Assembly: GCF_008087085.1 (NCBI RefSeq)
Contig: NZ_VIYJ01000014.1
Span: 17,400-81,399, forward strand
Source of the DNA: Nocardioides rubriscoriae
GTDB lineage: Bacteria; Actinomycetota; Actinomycetes; Propionibacteriales; Nocardioidaceae
Direction of reading: 5' to 3'
Length of the DNA stretch: 64,000 nucleotides
The notes beneath the pieces were generated by a model that did not search any database, had not been told where the DNA came from, and saw nothing but the letters and a program-made list of their open reading frames with translations. Shown piece after piece: positions 17,667-27,232 of this stretch. The number at the start of each line of letters is the position of its first letter. Within the stretch, counting starts at the first letter, position 1. The position numbers and the translations under genes are program-made.

Positions 17667-19157
17667 TCACGCCACGGTGAGGAAACCCTCGGCCACGAGC
17701 TCGTCGACCACCGGGAGGTACGTGGCGCGGGTCTCGGCGGCGTCGGCGCCGAGCAGCTCGGCCACGGCGTCGAGGATCGCACCCACGGGCAGGTCGCCGT
17801 CGCACGCGCCGACGAGCGCGGCCTCGACGGTGTCGGCGGTACGCGCGCGCCGGAAGCCGACCTGCTGGCGCAGCACGATCGTCTCGGGGTCCTCGGCGCC
17901 GACGGGCCCGCGGGTCTCCTGCACGACGTCGGCGCGGGCGGCCAGGTGGTCGTCGGGCCCGATGCCGGCTGCGACGGCCCGGGCCGCCCGACCCCAGTCG
18001 TGGACGGCCGCGGCGATCGGCTGCTCGACGTCGTAGGGCCACGCCAGCAGCTCGGTGCGCGGGTGGTCGGCGTCGACGGCGTGCAGGTTGATCCAGCCGA
18101 ACCCGATGGCCTCGACGCCCTGCTCGTCGAACCACGAGAGCCAGGTGTCGTAGCGGGTGAGGTAGTCGGGACCGCCGTGCAGGCCGGCGTCCTTGAGCCA
18201 CAGCTCGACGTAGGCCGCCGGATCGAGCACCTCGCGCTGCACGACCAGCGCGTCGTGGCGCTCGGGCAGCCAGCCGGCCAGCCGCTCGTCCCAGGGTCGG
18301 TCGCGCTCGATGACCCAGTTGGCCAGCACCTGGCACCAGCCACCGGGGTTGAGGTGGCGCGGCGCCGTCCGGACGATGTCCTCGACGACCCGGTCGCCGG
18401 GCAGCCCGGAGTCGCGGTAGACGAGCCGCTCGTCGTGCCGGTAGAGCGCGGGCGAGATGACGAACGGCGGGTTGGTGGCGACCAGGTCGAACCGCTCGCC
18501 GCGCACGGGCTCGAAGAACGAGCCGTCGCGCACGTCGACGGCGACCTCGTTGAGCGCGGCGTTGAAGCGGGTGAGCGCGAGCGCGCGGGCGTTGACGTCG
18601 GTGGCGACGACCCGGCCGACGTGGTGGGCCAGGTGCAGGGCCTGGACGCCGCAGCCGGCGCCGAGGTCGAGGGCGGAGGCGACCGGCTCGCGGATCGTGA
18701 GCTGGGCCAGCGACGTCGAGGCCGGGCTGATGCCGAGCACGTGGTCGCCGCCGACGCGCTGGGGACCTCCGTCGAGGCCCGGGGTCAGGTCGCTGACGAC
18801 CCACAGGTCGAGGTCGTCGGCGCCGTGGGAGGTGGAGTAGGGCCGGCAGTCGAGCCGGGCCGCGACCTCACCGACGCTGCGCTCGACCAGTCCGTCGACG
18901 GCGAGCCGGTCGACCAGGCCGGGCAGCGCCCGCTCGGCCTGGCTGAGCGACACCGTGGTCTGCAGCAGGAACAGCCGCACCAGCGTCTCCAGCGGGCTCC
19001 CGCCGCGGGTGCGCGCGAGCCCCGGAGCGGTCTCGTTGCGTCCCAGCGCGGCGTGCGCTCGCTCCCCCAACAGCTCGGCGACGCGGTCGTAGGTGAAGTC
19101 GGCCGCGACGAGGGCCTCGCGCAGGACGGGGGCGGTGGAGGGGTTCACCCGGCCCAT
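17667..19157 (-). CDS. N-methyltransferase with NPPF motif
   Basis: 496 residues. The Rossmann-type SAM domain is central: LDLGAGCGVQALHLA near residue 165, then TNPPFV near 230. The NPPF motif is typical of enzymes that methylate amide or exocyclic nitrogens (PrmC/RlmG-like). An N-terminal domain of about 130 residues and a long C-terminal part match the actinobacterial DUF7059-methyltransferase architecture. It ends 38 bp before the cyclase gene. The RNA or protein target is unknown. Confidence 0.82.
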   Translation of the reverse strand: MGRVNPSTAPVLREALVAADFTYDRVAELLGERAHAALGRNETAPGLARTRGGSPLETLVRLFLLQTTVSLSQAERALPGLVDRLAVDGLVERSVGEVAARLDCRPYSTSHGADDLDLWVVSDLTPGLDGGPQRVGGDHVLGISPASTSLAQLTIREPVASALDLGAGCGVQALHLAHHVGRVVATDVNARALALTRFNAALNEVAVDVRDGSFFEPVRGERFDLVATNPPFVISPALYRHDERLVYRDSGLPGDRVVEDIVRTAPRHLNPGGWCQVLANWVIERDRPWDERLAGWLPERHDALVVQREVLDPAAYVELWLKDAGLHGGPDYLTRYDTWLSWFDEQGVEAIGFGWINLHAVDADHPRTELLAWPYDVEQPIAAAVHDWGRAARAVAAGIGPDDHLAARADVVQETRGPVGAEDPETIVLRQQVGFRRARTADTVEAALVGACDGDLPVGAILDAVAELLGADAAETRATYLPVVDELVAEGFLTVA

Positions 19158-19193
19158 CCTGGCCGATCCGCTGCGTCGGACGGCGGCCGGACC

Positions 19194-19199
19194 TACTGT
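19194..19199 (+). promoter_or_regulatory. -10 hexamer for leaderless secreted-protein gene
   Basis: TACTGT, 6 nt before ATG 19206, with no ribosome site between. Confidence 0.4.
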
Positions 19200-19205
19200 G
19201 CCCCC

Positions 19206-20204
19206 ATGGGGATTCACCTGCCGGCCGCCCGCTCCCTGCGCGCCGGCCTCGTCGCCGCCCTGACCACCACCGTGCTCGTCGTGCCCGCCGGGCCGGCCGA
19301 CGCCGCGGCGTGCGTCGTGGTCGTGCCCGGGCTGCCGCCACTGTGCCCGCAGCCGGCCGCGACGACCCCGCCCACCATCGCCGGCACCGCGAAGGTCGGC
19401 GAGGTCGTCGCCGCCACCGAGCCGGTCTGGGACCAGGACGGCGTGACGACCACCTACCAGTGGCTGCGCGACGGCGCCGACATCGCCGACGCGACCGCGC
19501 AGACCTACACGCTGACCTCCGACGACTTCGGCACGATGATCTCGGTGCGCGCCAGCGGCCAGGGCTCCGGCCTGCTGCCCGGCACCTCCGACTCGGCGGC
19601 GGTCGAGCCCGCCCTGGGCGACCCGATCACCGCCACGACCGCCCCGGTGCTCACCGGCAGCGGCGCGGTCGGCGAGGCCGTGACCACCTCCGACGGCGAG
19701 TGGGGCGAGCCCGCGCCGAGCTACACCTACCAGTGGTACCGCAGCCGGTTCAGCGGGCGCGGGGCCGAGAAGATCGAGGGCACCACGACCTCGACCTACA
19801 CGCCGGTCACCGCCGACACCGGCCGCGCGCTGGTGGCCGTCGTCGTCGCGGACCGCTACGGCTACGGGAAGGGCGCCGCGGTCTCCGACGTCGTCCGCGT
19901 GCCCAAGACGTCGAGCACCACCGGGCTGAGCCTGGTGCGCAGCACCGTCCGCCGCACCCAGGCCCCCAGCGTGCGGGTCGTCCTCGGCAGCGGGGCCGGA
20001 CTCACCCCGACCGGCGTCGTCACCATCTTCGACGGCACCCGTCGCGTGCGCTCCTTCACCGTCTCGGCCGCCGCCGACGGCATCGTGACCTTCCAGCTCG
20101 CCCGCCAGGGCGTCGGCAAGCACCGGCTGACCGCCCGCTACGCCGGCGACACCGCCCACCGCTCCTCGACCTCGGGCGTGGCGGTCCTCACCGTCACCCG
20201 CTGA
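19206..20204 (+). CDS. Secreted Ig-like repeat protein
   Basis: 332 residues with a signal peptide (about 1-34, ending ADAAA). Two Ig-like repeats of the type seen in actinobacterial surface proteins follow, each with a Y-Q-W core (TTYQWLRDG near 83, TYQWYRS near 178). The C-terminal third looks like a third beta-sandwich (PTGVVTIFDG, then LTARYAGD). No anchor or LPXTG motif, so it is probably secreted. Its stop and that of the convergent phosphoesterase abut as TGATCA. Confidence 0.8.
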   Translation: MGIHLPAARSLRAGLVAALTTTVLVVPAGPADAAACVVVVPGLPPLCPQPAATTPPTIAGTAKVGEVVAATEPVWDQDGVTTTYQWLRDGADIADATAQTYTLTSDDFGTMISVRASGQGSGLLPGTSDSAAVEPALGDPITATTAPVLTGSGAVGEAVTTSDGEWGEPAPSYTYQWYRSRFSGRGAEKIEGTTTSTYTPVTADTGRALVAVVVADRYGYGKGAAVSDVVRVPKTSSTTGLSLVRSTVRRTQAPSVRVVLGSGAGLTPTGVVTIFDGTRRVRSFTVSAAADGIVTFQLARQGVGKHRLTARYAGDTAHRSSTSGVAVLTVTR

Positions 20205-21026
20205 TCAGCGGGCGGCCCCGTGGTAGTCGGTGTCGAGGGTGAACGCCCCGGCCTCGAAGTCGCGTCGCGCACCGCGGTAGAGCCCCAGCCTGAGCTCTGA
20301 CTCGTAGCCCGCGTAGTCGGGCACGCCCAGGTCGCGCGCGACCGCCAGCTCGGCCTCCACGTCGTACGGCACGCGGACGAAGGTCAGGGCGAACGGCGCC
20401 GGGTCGGGCTCGTCGAGGTGGCCCTCGAGCACGCAGTACGACGCCGTCGGGTCGCCCATGGCGTTGCCGGCGCTGCCGGTGTTGAACAGCGTGCGGCCTC
20501 GCAGCTGGGTCTCGTAGAACGGGTCGTGGGTGTCGGCGTAGCCCACGACGTCGGGCTCGGGGGTCTCCCCGACCGCGGAGCGGGTGGCGTCGGTGTTGCG
20601 GAACTGCCCCAGGAACTCCTCCTCGTCCTTGACGTAGCGCACCCGTCGGTGCACGGTCTCGGCGCTGGCGTGCATGAGCCGGACCCGGCGCCCGCTCATC
20701 AGCAGGTCGTGGCAGAACGGCAGCCCCGCGAGCCAGGGGAGCTGGTCGGCGTCGAGCTCGTCGCGCCACCACCGCAGCGGGTCGTCGACACCGACGGGGT
20801 GCTGGTCGGGGTTGCCGACGACGTCGTCCCAGTTGCCGAGGAGGTTGACCTCGCAACGCTCGCGGCACACCGCGACCACGTCGCGGCCGCGTGGGCCCTT
20901 GCCGACGTAGTCCCCGAGGTTGAGGACCCGGGTGATGCCCCGGTCGTCGAGGTCGGCGAGCACGGCCTCGAGCGCCGTGAGGTTGCCGTGGACGTCGGAC
21001 ACGAGCGCGATCTGTTCCCGGGACAT
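20205..21026 (-). CDS. Metallophosphoesterase
   Basis: 273 residues. Metal-binding motifs of the calcineurin-like fold are in order: SDVHGN (9-14), GDYVGKGP (about 38-45), GNWDD (about 64-68) and a later H-containing region (RLMHASAE). The short form with an early DVHGNL motif resembles YfcE/YvnB-type bacterial phosphodiesterases. No signal peptide. The substrate is unknown. Confidence 0.85.
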   Translation of the reverse strand: MSREQIALVSDVHGNLTALEAVLADLDDRGITRVLNLGDYVGKGPRGRDVVAVCRERCEVNLLGNWDDVVGNPDQHPVGVDDPLRWWRDELDADQLPWLAGLPFCHDLLMSGRRVRLMHASAETVHRRVRYVKDEEEFLGQFRNTDATRSAVGETPEPDVVGYADTHDPFYETQLRGRTLFNTGSAGNAMGDPTASYCVLEGHLDEPDPAPFALTFVRVPYDVEAELAVARDLGVPDYAGYESELRLGLYRGARRDFEAGAFTLDTDYHGAAR

Positions 21027-21093
21027 GCCCCGATCCTGCCAAGACGACGCTGACCCGCCGCACAGGTGCGACGGGTCAGCGTGGTGGTGCGGG

Positions 21094-23415
21094 TCAGGCG
21101 GTGGTGCCGACCACCGGGATCTCGTCACCGATGACCGACTCGCGGCGCTTGGAGACGACGATGACGACCGCGATGATCGCGACCGCGACCAGGGCGATGG
21201 CGATGCGGGCGGCGTCGTTCTTGTCCTCGCCTATGCTCAGGGAGACCACGGCGCTGGCGATGAGCAGCGACACCAGGTTCATGACCTTGATCAGCGGGTT
21301 GATGGCCGGGCCGGCGGTGTCCTTGAACGGGTCGCCGACGGTGTCACCGATGACGGTGGCGGCGTGGGCCTCGGAGCCCTTGCCGCCGTGGGCGCCGTCC
21401 TCGACGAGCTTCTTGGCGTTGTCCCAGGCCCCACCGGCGTTGGCGAGGAACACCGCCATCAGGGTGCCGGTGCCGATCGCACCGGCCAGGAAGCCGGCCA
21501 GGGCGGTGAAGCCGAGGCCGAAGCCGACGGCGATGGGCGCCATCACGGCCAGGACGCCGGGGGTGATCAGCTCGCGCAGGGAGTCGCGCGTGACGATGTC
21601 GACGACCTTGCCGTACTCGGGGCGGCCGGTGCCCTCCATGATCCCGGGGATCTCACGGAACTGGCGCCGCACCTCGTAGACCACGGCGCCGGCGGCGCGG
21701 GCGACCGCGTTGATGGCCAGGCCGGAGAACAGGAACACGACGGCCGAGCCGAGCAGCACCCCGACGAGGACGGAGGGGTCGAAGACGAAGAGGCTGAACA
21801 GCTCCTTGGCGTTGCCGGTGTTGAGGATGTCGAGCTCCTCGATGACCGTCGTGGCGTAGGAGCCGAACAGCGCGGTCGCCGCGAGCACGGCGGTGGCGAT
21901 CGCGATGCCCTTGGTGATGGCCTTGGTGGTGTTGCCGACGGCGTCGAGGTCGGTGAGGATCTGCGCGCCCGCGGGCGACACGTCGCCCGACATCTCGGCG
22001 ACGCCCTGGGCGTTGTCGGAGACGGGGCCGAAGGTGTCCATCGCGACGATCGAGCCGACGGTGGTCAGCAGGCCGCACCCGGCGAGCGCGACAGCGAACA
22101 GCGAGATGGCCAGGGAGCCGGTGCCGAGCAGGAACGCGCTGAACACGGCCGCACCCAGGACGAGGGTGGTGTAGACCGCCGACTCGAAGCCGACCGAGAG
22201 CCCGGAGAGGATGACGGTCGCGGCCCCGGTGAGCGAGGTCTTGCCGACGTCCTTGACGGGCTTGTACTCGGTGCCGGTGTAGTAGCCGGTGAGGGCGAGG
22301 ATGCCGGCCGCGAGGACGATGCCGATGACGACCGCGATGGAGGCGATCAGGGCCGGGTTGCCGTCGGGCGTGTTGTCCTTGGAGATCAGGTCGAGCGCCG
22401 AGCCCAGCTCGCCGAAGTCGGAGAAGCTCGTGGGCAGGTACAGGAAGGACAGCACCACGCTGGCCACGGCCCCGACGCCCGCGGACATGTAGAAGCCGCG
22501 GTTGATCGTCGACAGGCCGTTGACGCCGGCGGTCGGCTTGGTGATGTAGACGCCGAGCACGGCGGTGAGCGCGCCGATGGCCGGGATCAGCAGCGGGTAG
22601 ACCAGACCCTTGTCGCCGAAGGCCTGCGCGCCGAGGATCAGCGCGGCGACCAGGGTCACGGCGTAGGACTCGAAGAGGTCGGCGGCCATGCCGGCGCAGT
22701 CGCCGACGTTGTCGCCGACGTTGTCGGCGATCGTGGCGGCGTTGCGCGGGTCGTCCTCGGGGATGTTGTTCTCGACCTTGCCGACGAGGTCGGCGCCGAC
22801 GTCTGCGGCCTTGGTGAAGATGCCGCCGCCGACCCGCATGAACATGGCGAGCAGGGCCGCGCCGAAGCCGAAGCCCTCGAGCACGTCGGGGGCGTCGCCC
22901 TGGAAGAAGATCACCACGAGGCTCGCGCCGAGCAGGCCCAGGCCCACGGTGAGCATGCCGACCATCGCCCCGGTGCGCAGGCCGATGGTCATGGCCGGCT
23001 CACGACCGACGGTGTTGGCCGCGGCCGCCACACGCAGGTTGGCCCGCACCGCGAGCGACATGCCGAGGTAGCCGACCGAGGCGGAGAACCCGGCGCCGAC
23101 CAGGAAGAAGACCGAGCGGAAGATGCGGACGTGCATCTCGTCGGCCGGCAGGGCCAGCAGGGCGAAGAACGCGACCGCGGCGAACACCCCGAGCGTCTTG
23201 AACTGCCGCTGGAGGTAGGCGTCGGCGCCTTCCTGGACGGCCTGGGCGATGTTCTTCATGTTGTCGGTGCCCTCGGGGGCCGACATCACCTCGGTCCGGA
23301 AGACGAACGCCATCCCGAGCGCACCGAGTGCGATCAGGGCGACGACGATGACCAGGACCAGGTTGCCGCCAGAGACATCGACACCATCAACGGCTGCGGG
23401 AACGATCCCGGCCAT
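21094..23415 (-). CDS. hppA: Membrane H+-translocating pyrophosphatase
   Basis: 773 residues with about 16 membrane helices. It couples PPi hydrolysis to proton export. The signature motifs are present: GGIFTKAADVGADLVGKVE, then DDPRNAATIADNVGDNVGDC near 230-250, and a second acidic cluster near the end (NAKK, GDTVGDPFKDTAGPA). The site that separates classes reads GNTTKAITKG near residue 497; Lys there indicates the K+-independent class. AGGAGGAAAC precedes the ATG. A minus-strand TAAACT upstream could be the -10. Confidence 0.96.
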   Translation of the reverse strand: MAGIVPAAVDGVDVSGGNLVLVIVVALIALGALGMAFVFRTEVMSAPEGTDNMKNIAQAVQEGADAYLQRQFKTLGVFAAVAFFALLALPADEMHVRIFRSVFFLVGAGFSASVGYLGMSLAVRANLRVAAAANTVGREPAMTIGLRTGAMVGMLTVGLGLLGASLVVIFFQGDAPDVLEGFGFGAALLAMFMRVGGGIFTKAADVGADLVGKVENNIPEDDPRNAATIADNVGDNVGDCAGMAADLFESYAVTLVAALILGAQAFGDKGLVYPLLIPAIGALTAVLGVYITKPTAGVNGLSTINRGFYMSAGVGAVASVVLSFLYLPTSFSDFGELGSALDLISKDNTPDGNPALIASIAVVIGIVLAAGILALTGYYTGTEYKPVKDVGKTSLTGAATVILSGLSVGFESAVYTTLVLGAAVFSAFLLGTGSLAISLFAVALAGCGLLTTVGSIVAMDTFGPVSDNAQGVAEMSGDVSPAGAQILTDLDAVGNTTKAITKGIAIATAVLAATALFGSYATTVIEELDILNTGNAKELFSLFVFDPSVLVGVLLGSAVVFLFSGLAINAVARAAGAVVYEVRRQFREIPGIMEGTGRPEYGKVVDIVTRDSLRELITPGVLAVMAPIAVGFGLGFTALAGFLAGAIGTGTLMAVFLANAGGAWDNAKKLVEDGAHGGKGSEAHAATVIGDTVGDPFKDTAGPAINPLIKVMNLVSLLIASAVVSLSIGEDKNDAARIAIALVAVAIIAVVIVVSKRRESVIGDEIPVVGTTA

Positions 23416-23457
23416 GTTTCCTCCTGCGTGGGTAGGCGTGCGCCGCCCGGGTCGATG

Positions 23458-23469
23458 TGACCCAGGTCA
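23458..23469. promoter_or_regulatory. Palindrome in the hppA leader
   Basis: TGACCCAGGTCA is a 12-bp palindrome about 43 bp upstream of the hppA ATG, downstream of a likely -10 (TAAACT, minus strand, near 23489-23494). Possible regulator site or mRNA structure. Confidence 0.35.
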
Positions 23470-23589
23470 TGTTCGGAACGAGCCGGAGTTTACGCACGGG
23501 AGAGCCCCACGAGGACAGGGGGTGTGACGTGGACCACGCTTCGGACGCCGGTGGCCCGTGGCCTGGCCGCACCCGGGCCCGCGACGCTG

Positions 23590-23613
23590 CCGGTCCCCTT
23601 CGGGGTGGACCGG
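23590..23613 (-). terminator. Hairpin after the STAS gene
   Basis: CCGGTCC and GGACCGG enclose a CCTTCGGGG-type tetraloop stem. It lies 20 bp beyond the STAS stop on the minus strand, before hppA. No U-tract. Confidence 0.5.
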
Positions 23614-23633
23614 ACCAGGGGTGGAGCGGCGGG

Positions 23634-23972
23634 TCAGGCCTGGGCGAGCGCGGCCTCGGCCGACTCGTGGATGACGAAGACCTTCGCCAGCCCGGTGATG
23701 CGGAAGATCTTGAGCAGCCGGTCCTGGTTGCAGACCAGGCTGAGCGACCCGTCGTGGGCGCGCACCTTCTTCAGCCCGCCGACCAGGACCCCGAGACCGG
23801 TGGAGTCGAGGAACTCGACCGCCTCCATGTCGACGACGAGGTGGTAGGTGCCCGCGGCGACCAGCTCGGTGATCTTGTCGCGCAGCTTGGGAGCCGTGTA
23901 GACATCGATCTCGCCGCCGACGGCGACGATCGTCCGCCCGTCGACGTCGCGCGTCTCAAGACTCAGGTCCAC
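23634..23972 (-). CDS. STAS domain anti-sigma factor antagonist
   Basis: 112 residues from GTG 23972, 5 nt after GGGAG. Single STAS domain (RTIVAVGGEIDVYTAPKLRD, then VEFLDSTGLGVLVG) with the phospho-acceptor Ser near residue 56, as in SpoIIAA/RsbV. Such proteins, when unphosphorylated, bind an anti-sigma kinase and free an alternative sigma factor. No partner kinase or sigma factor is in the window. It is divergent from the helicase gene. Confidence 0.88.
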   Translation of the reverse strand: MDLSLETRDVDGRTIVAVGGEIDVYTAPKLRDKITELVAAGTYHLVVDMEAVEFLDSTGLGVLVGGLKKVRAHDGSLSLVCNQDRLLKIFRITGLAKVFVIHESAEAALAQA

Positions 23973-24147
23973 GTGTTCTCCCGGAAGAGGGTGTAGCAGG
24001 GCTGGAACATCAAACCATGCGGTTCGCGGTGGCGCACACGCGATGGCGAAGCCACGTCGACCGAGCGGTGACAGAGGTGGCAGAGCAGTGATGGCACGGT
24101 GGCGGCACGCCGGGAACGTGTCCCCGGGTTGTGCCACCATCGCGAGC

Positions 24148-26544
24148 ATGTCCACCGCAGCCGCCGCCACCTCCCACGGCAGCGGCGCCGTCGGGCGGCA
24201 GTCGGTGGCCGCCCTGGTGTCCCGGTTGGCCTCCGTGCCCGGTCGCGAGGGCCGGCTCACCCACCTCGACGTGCGTCCCGCGCGGGCGGCCGAGTCCGTG
24301 CCCTGGCCGGCCTGGGTCGATCCGGCGCTCGTCGCGGCGCAGGAGGCGCGCGGCATCACCCGCCCGTGGTCGCACCAGGCGGCCGCGGCCGACGCGGCCT
24401 GGGCCGGCCGGCACGTGGTGGTGTCGACCGGCACGGCGTCCGGCAAGTCCCTGGCCTACCAGCTGCCGGCGCTCACCGCCGCCGCCGCGGGCCGCCGCGA
24501 GCGCGGACGACGCGGCGCGAGCACGCTCTACCTCTCCCCCACCAAGGCGCTGGCCCACGACCAGCTCGAGTCGCTCCTGGCGCTGCACCTCGACACCCGC
24601 ATCACCACCTGCGACGGCGACAGCAGCCGCGACGAGCGCGACTGGGCGCGGGCCCACGCCGAGTACCTCCTCACCAACCCCGACATGCTGCACCGCTCGA
24701 TCCTCCCCGGCCACGAGCGGTGGGCGGGGTTCCTGGGCTCGGTGCGCTACGTGGTGGTCGACGAGTGCCACCACTACCGGGGGGTCTTCGGCGCCCACGT
24801 CGCCCACGTGCTGCGTCGGCTCCGACGGGTCTGCGCGGCGTACGGCGCCACGCCGACGTTCGTCCTCGCCTCGGCCACGACCGCCGAGCCCGCCGCCACC
24901 GCCGCGCGGCTCACGGGCCTCGACGTCGAGGCCGTCACCGACGACGGGTCGCCCCGCGGCGAGGTCACCCTGGCGCTGTGGGAGCCGCCCCTGACCTCCT
25001 TCACCGGCGAGAACGGCGCCCCGGTCCGGCGCGCCGCGACGTCCGAGGCCGCCGACCTGCTGGCCGACCTGGTCGCCGAGGACGTGCACACGCTGGCCTT
25101 CGTCCGCTCGCGCCGTGGGGTCGAGCAGGTGGCGCTCACCGCCGCGGCCCTGCTCGAGGAGGTCGACCCACGGCTGGCCGGCCGGGTCGCGGCCTACCGC
25201 GGGGGCTACCTGCCCGAGGAGCGCCGCGCCCTCGAGGCGGCGCTGCGCCGCGGCGACCTGGTCGGGCTGGCGGCCACCAACGCCCTCGAGCTCGGCATCG
25301 ACGTGAGCGGGCTCGACGCCGTCATCATCGCGGGGTTCCCCGGCACCCGCGCCGCGCTCTGGCAGCAGGTCGGCCGGGCGGGGCGGGGCGCCCAGGACGC
25401 CCTCGGGGTGCTGATCGCGCGCGACGACCCGCTCGACACCTACCTGGTGCACCACCCCGACGTGCTGCTGGGCCGACCGGTCGAGGCGCACGTCTTCGAC
25501 CCCGACAACCCCCACGTGATGGGACCGCACCTGTGCGCGGCGGCCCAGGAGCGTCCGCTCACCGAGGACGACCTGCCCCTCTTCGGGGCCGGTGCCGCCC
25601 GGGTCGTCGAGGCGCTGGTCCGGGCGGGGCTGCTGCGCCGACGGGCGCGCGGCTGGTTCTGGACCGACCGGCGTCGCGCCGCCGACCTCACCGACATCCG
25701 CAGCACCGGGGGCGCCGCGGTGGCGCTGGTCGAGACCGGCACCGGACGCGTCGTCGGCACCGTCGACGCCGGTCGCGCCCACGGCACCGCGCACACCGGT
25801 GCGGTCTACCTCCACCAGGGCGACACCTGGGTCGTGGAGTCGCTCGACCTCGACGAGCGCGTGGCGAGCATCGTGCGCAGCGACCCGGGCTACACGACCA
25901 CCGCCCGCGAGGTCACCGACATCACCATCCGGGCCGAGCGCGAGCACCGCACGTGGGGGCGTTGCCGCCTGTCGTTCGGCGACGTCGAGGTGTCGCACCA
26001 GGTCGTCTCCTACCTCAAGCGCAGCCAGCCGTCGGGCGAGGTGGTGGGCGAGGTGCCGCTCGACCTGCCCGCCCGGTCGCTGGCGACGGCCGCCGTGTGG
26101 TGGACCGTGCCCGACGACGTGCTCGTCGACGCCGGCCTCGTCGGGCCGGCCGCCGACGACCTCGACCTCCCCGGGGCCGCCCACGCCGCCGAGCACTGCT
26201 CGATCGGCCTGCTCCCGCTGGTCGCCACCTGCGACCGCTGGGACATCGGCGGTGTCTCCACCGCACGCCACGCCGACACCGGGGTGTTGACCGTCTTCGT
26301 CCACGACGGCCAGCAGGGCGGGGCCGGTTTCGCCGAGCGCGGCTACCGCGCCGCGCGCCGGTGGCTGGGCGCGACCCGCGAGACCATCGCATCGTGCGAG
26401 TGCGAGCACGGCTGCCCCTCGTGCGTGCAGTCACCCAAGTGCGGCAACCAGAACAACCCCCTCGACAAGCCCGGGGCCCTGCGGCTGCTCGACGTGCTGC
26501 TCGCGCAGGCCGACGACGACCCTGACGAGGCTCCCACGCGCTAA
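24148..26544 (+). CDS. DEAD/DEAH-box helicase with DUF1998 (MrfA-like)
   Basis: 798 residues. Walker A STGTASGKS at 93-101, DECH box near 205, helicase motif VI QVGRAGRG near 410. The C-terminal DUF1998 region carries a four-Cys cluster (CECEHGCPSCVQSPKC, about 750-765) that binds zinc. The architecture matches B. subtilis MrfA (YprA), a helicase for repair of mitomycin-type damage, and mycobacterial Rv3649. It is monocistronic or followed by a small membrane gene. No MrfB nuclease neighbour is present. Confidence 0.92.
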   Translation: MSTAAAATSHGSGAVGRQSVAALVSRLASVPGREGRLTHLDVRPARAAESVPWPAWVDPALVAAQEARGITRPWSHQAAAADAAWAGRHVVVSTGTASGKSLAYQLPALTAAAAGRRERGRRGASTLYLSPTKALAHDQLESLLALHLDTRITTCDGDSSRDERDWARAHAEYLLTNPDMLHRSILPGHERWAGFLGSVRYVVVDECHHYRGVFGAHVAHVLRRLRRVCAAYGATPTFVLASATTAEPAATAARLTGLDVEAVTDDGSPRGEVTLALWEPPLTSFTGENGAPVRRAATSEAADLLADLVAEDVHTLAFVRSRRGVEQVALTAAALLEEVDPRLAGRVAAYRGGYLPEERRALEAALRRGDLVGLAATNALELGIDVSGLDAVIIAGFPGTRAALWQQVGRAGRGAQDALGVLIARDDPLDTYLVHHPDVLLGRPVEAHVFDPDNPHVMGPHLCAAAQERPLTEDDLPLFGAGAARVVEALVRAGLLRRRARGWFWTDRRRAADLTDIRSTGGAAVALVETGTGRVVGTVDAGRAHGTAHTGAVYLHQGDTWVVESLDLDERVASIVRSDPGYTTTAREVTDITIRAEREHRTWGRCRLSFGDVEVSHQVVSYLKRSQPSGEVVGEVPLDLPARSLATAAVWWTVPDDVLVDAGLVGPAADDLDLPGAAHAAEHCSIGLLPLVATCDRWDIGGVSTARHADTGVLTVFVHDGQQGGAGFAERGYRAARRWLGATRETIASCECEHGCPSCVQSPKCGNQNNPLDKPGALRLLDVLLAQADDDPDEAPTR

Positions 26545-26547
26545 CCT
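26542..26547 (+). promoter_or_regulatory. -10 hexamer overlapping the helicase stop
   Basis: TAACCT, whose first three bases are the helicase stop codon, lies 6 nt before ATG 26554. It suggests a separate leaderless transcript. Confidence 0.35.
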
Positions 26548-26553
26548 GCGCGC

Positions 26554-26853
26554 ATGTTGCTCCTGGGCCTGGTCCTCATCGCCGTCGGTGCCGTGCTGGT
26601 GATCGGTGGCGTCTTCGCCGCGGAGATCACCGGCGGGCAGGCCGAGTTCATGGGCATCGACGTCAGCCCGATGGCGCTGTTCCTGCTGGGCACGGCCGCC
26701 GGCGTGTGCGTGCTGCTCGGCCTGTCCTTGGTCCGGTTCGGCGCCCGACGCGAGCTGCGGCAGCGCAAGGAGCGCAAGAGCATCGACGAGCTGTCGCAGA
26801 AGCTCGACCGGGCCGAGGCCGAGCGGCGTCGCGACATCGACGACGAGCGCTGA
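26554..26853 (+). CDS. Small two-helix membrane protein
   Basis: 99 residues. Two membrane helices (about 2-22 and 39-63) flank a short loop, and a charged C-terminal coiled coil follows (ELRQRKERKS, then SQKLDRAEAERRRD). This resembles LapA-like actinobacterial proteins. It starts 9 bp after the helicase stop and is convergent with the Tad operon. Function unknown. Confidence 0.72.
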   Translation: MLLLGLVLIAVGAVLVIGGVFAAEITGGQAEFMGIDVSPMALFLLGTAAGVCVLLGLSLVRFGARRELRQRKERKSIDELSQKLDRAEAERRRDIDDER

Positions 26854-26872
26854 CCTCGGCCCGACCCCTGCC

Positions 26873-27232
26873 TCAGCCGGGTCCGGCGCGGGCCTCGGCC
26901 TCCAGGTCGCCGGACTGGCCGAGCCAACGAGGGCCCTCGACCCGGACCTTGACCCGGACCTCACGTCCGCTGACCGAGCACGCCGTCACCTCGGCGCCGT
27001 TGGCTGCGGCGAGGGCGCCGGCCGCCGCACAGCCGTCGCCCCGGTCGGCCAGCGCCCGGGCCCCCGCCAGCGCCGCCAGGTCGGCCGCCGCCTGGGCGGT
27101 GCGGTGGTCGACGACCAGGGCCGACACCACCGACAGCGCCGCGCCGACGAGCACCAGCATCCCGGCCAGGGCGAGCGTGAGCACGGTGGCGGCTCCCCGC
27201 TCGCCCTGCTCGCCGCTCCGGCGACGGGTCAC
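26873..27232 (-). CDS. TadE/TadG-like pilus assembly protein (Rv3654c type)
   Basis: 119 residues from GTG 27232, overlapping the tadE stop by 4 bp. A short basic N-terminus (RRRSGEQGERG) precedes a single hydrophobic helix (about 15-40) with AATVLTLALAG, the class III pilin-like pattern, and a small extracellular domain with two Cys. In Mtb the matching gene is Rv3654c, the last of the Tad operon. It is probably a minor pseudopilin. Confidence 0.82.
   Translation of the reverse strand: MTRRRSGEQGERGAATVLTLALAGMLVLVGAALSVVSALVVDHRTAQAAADLAALAGARALADRGDGCAAAGALAAANGAEVTACSVSGREVRVKVRVEGPRWLGQSGDLEAEARAGPG

Noticed and set aside
20920..23460. 846-codon plus-strand frame opposite hppA
   Set aside because: Gly/Asp/Val/Arg-rich shadow of the pyrophosphatase gene, no motifs.
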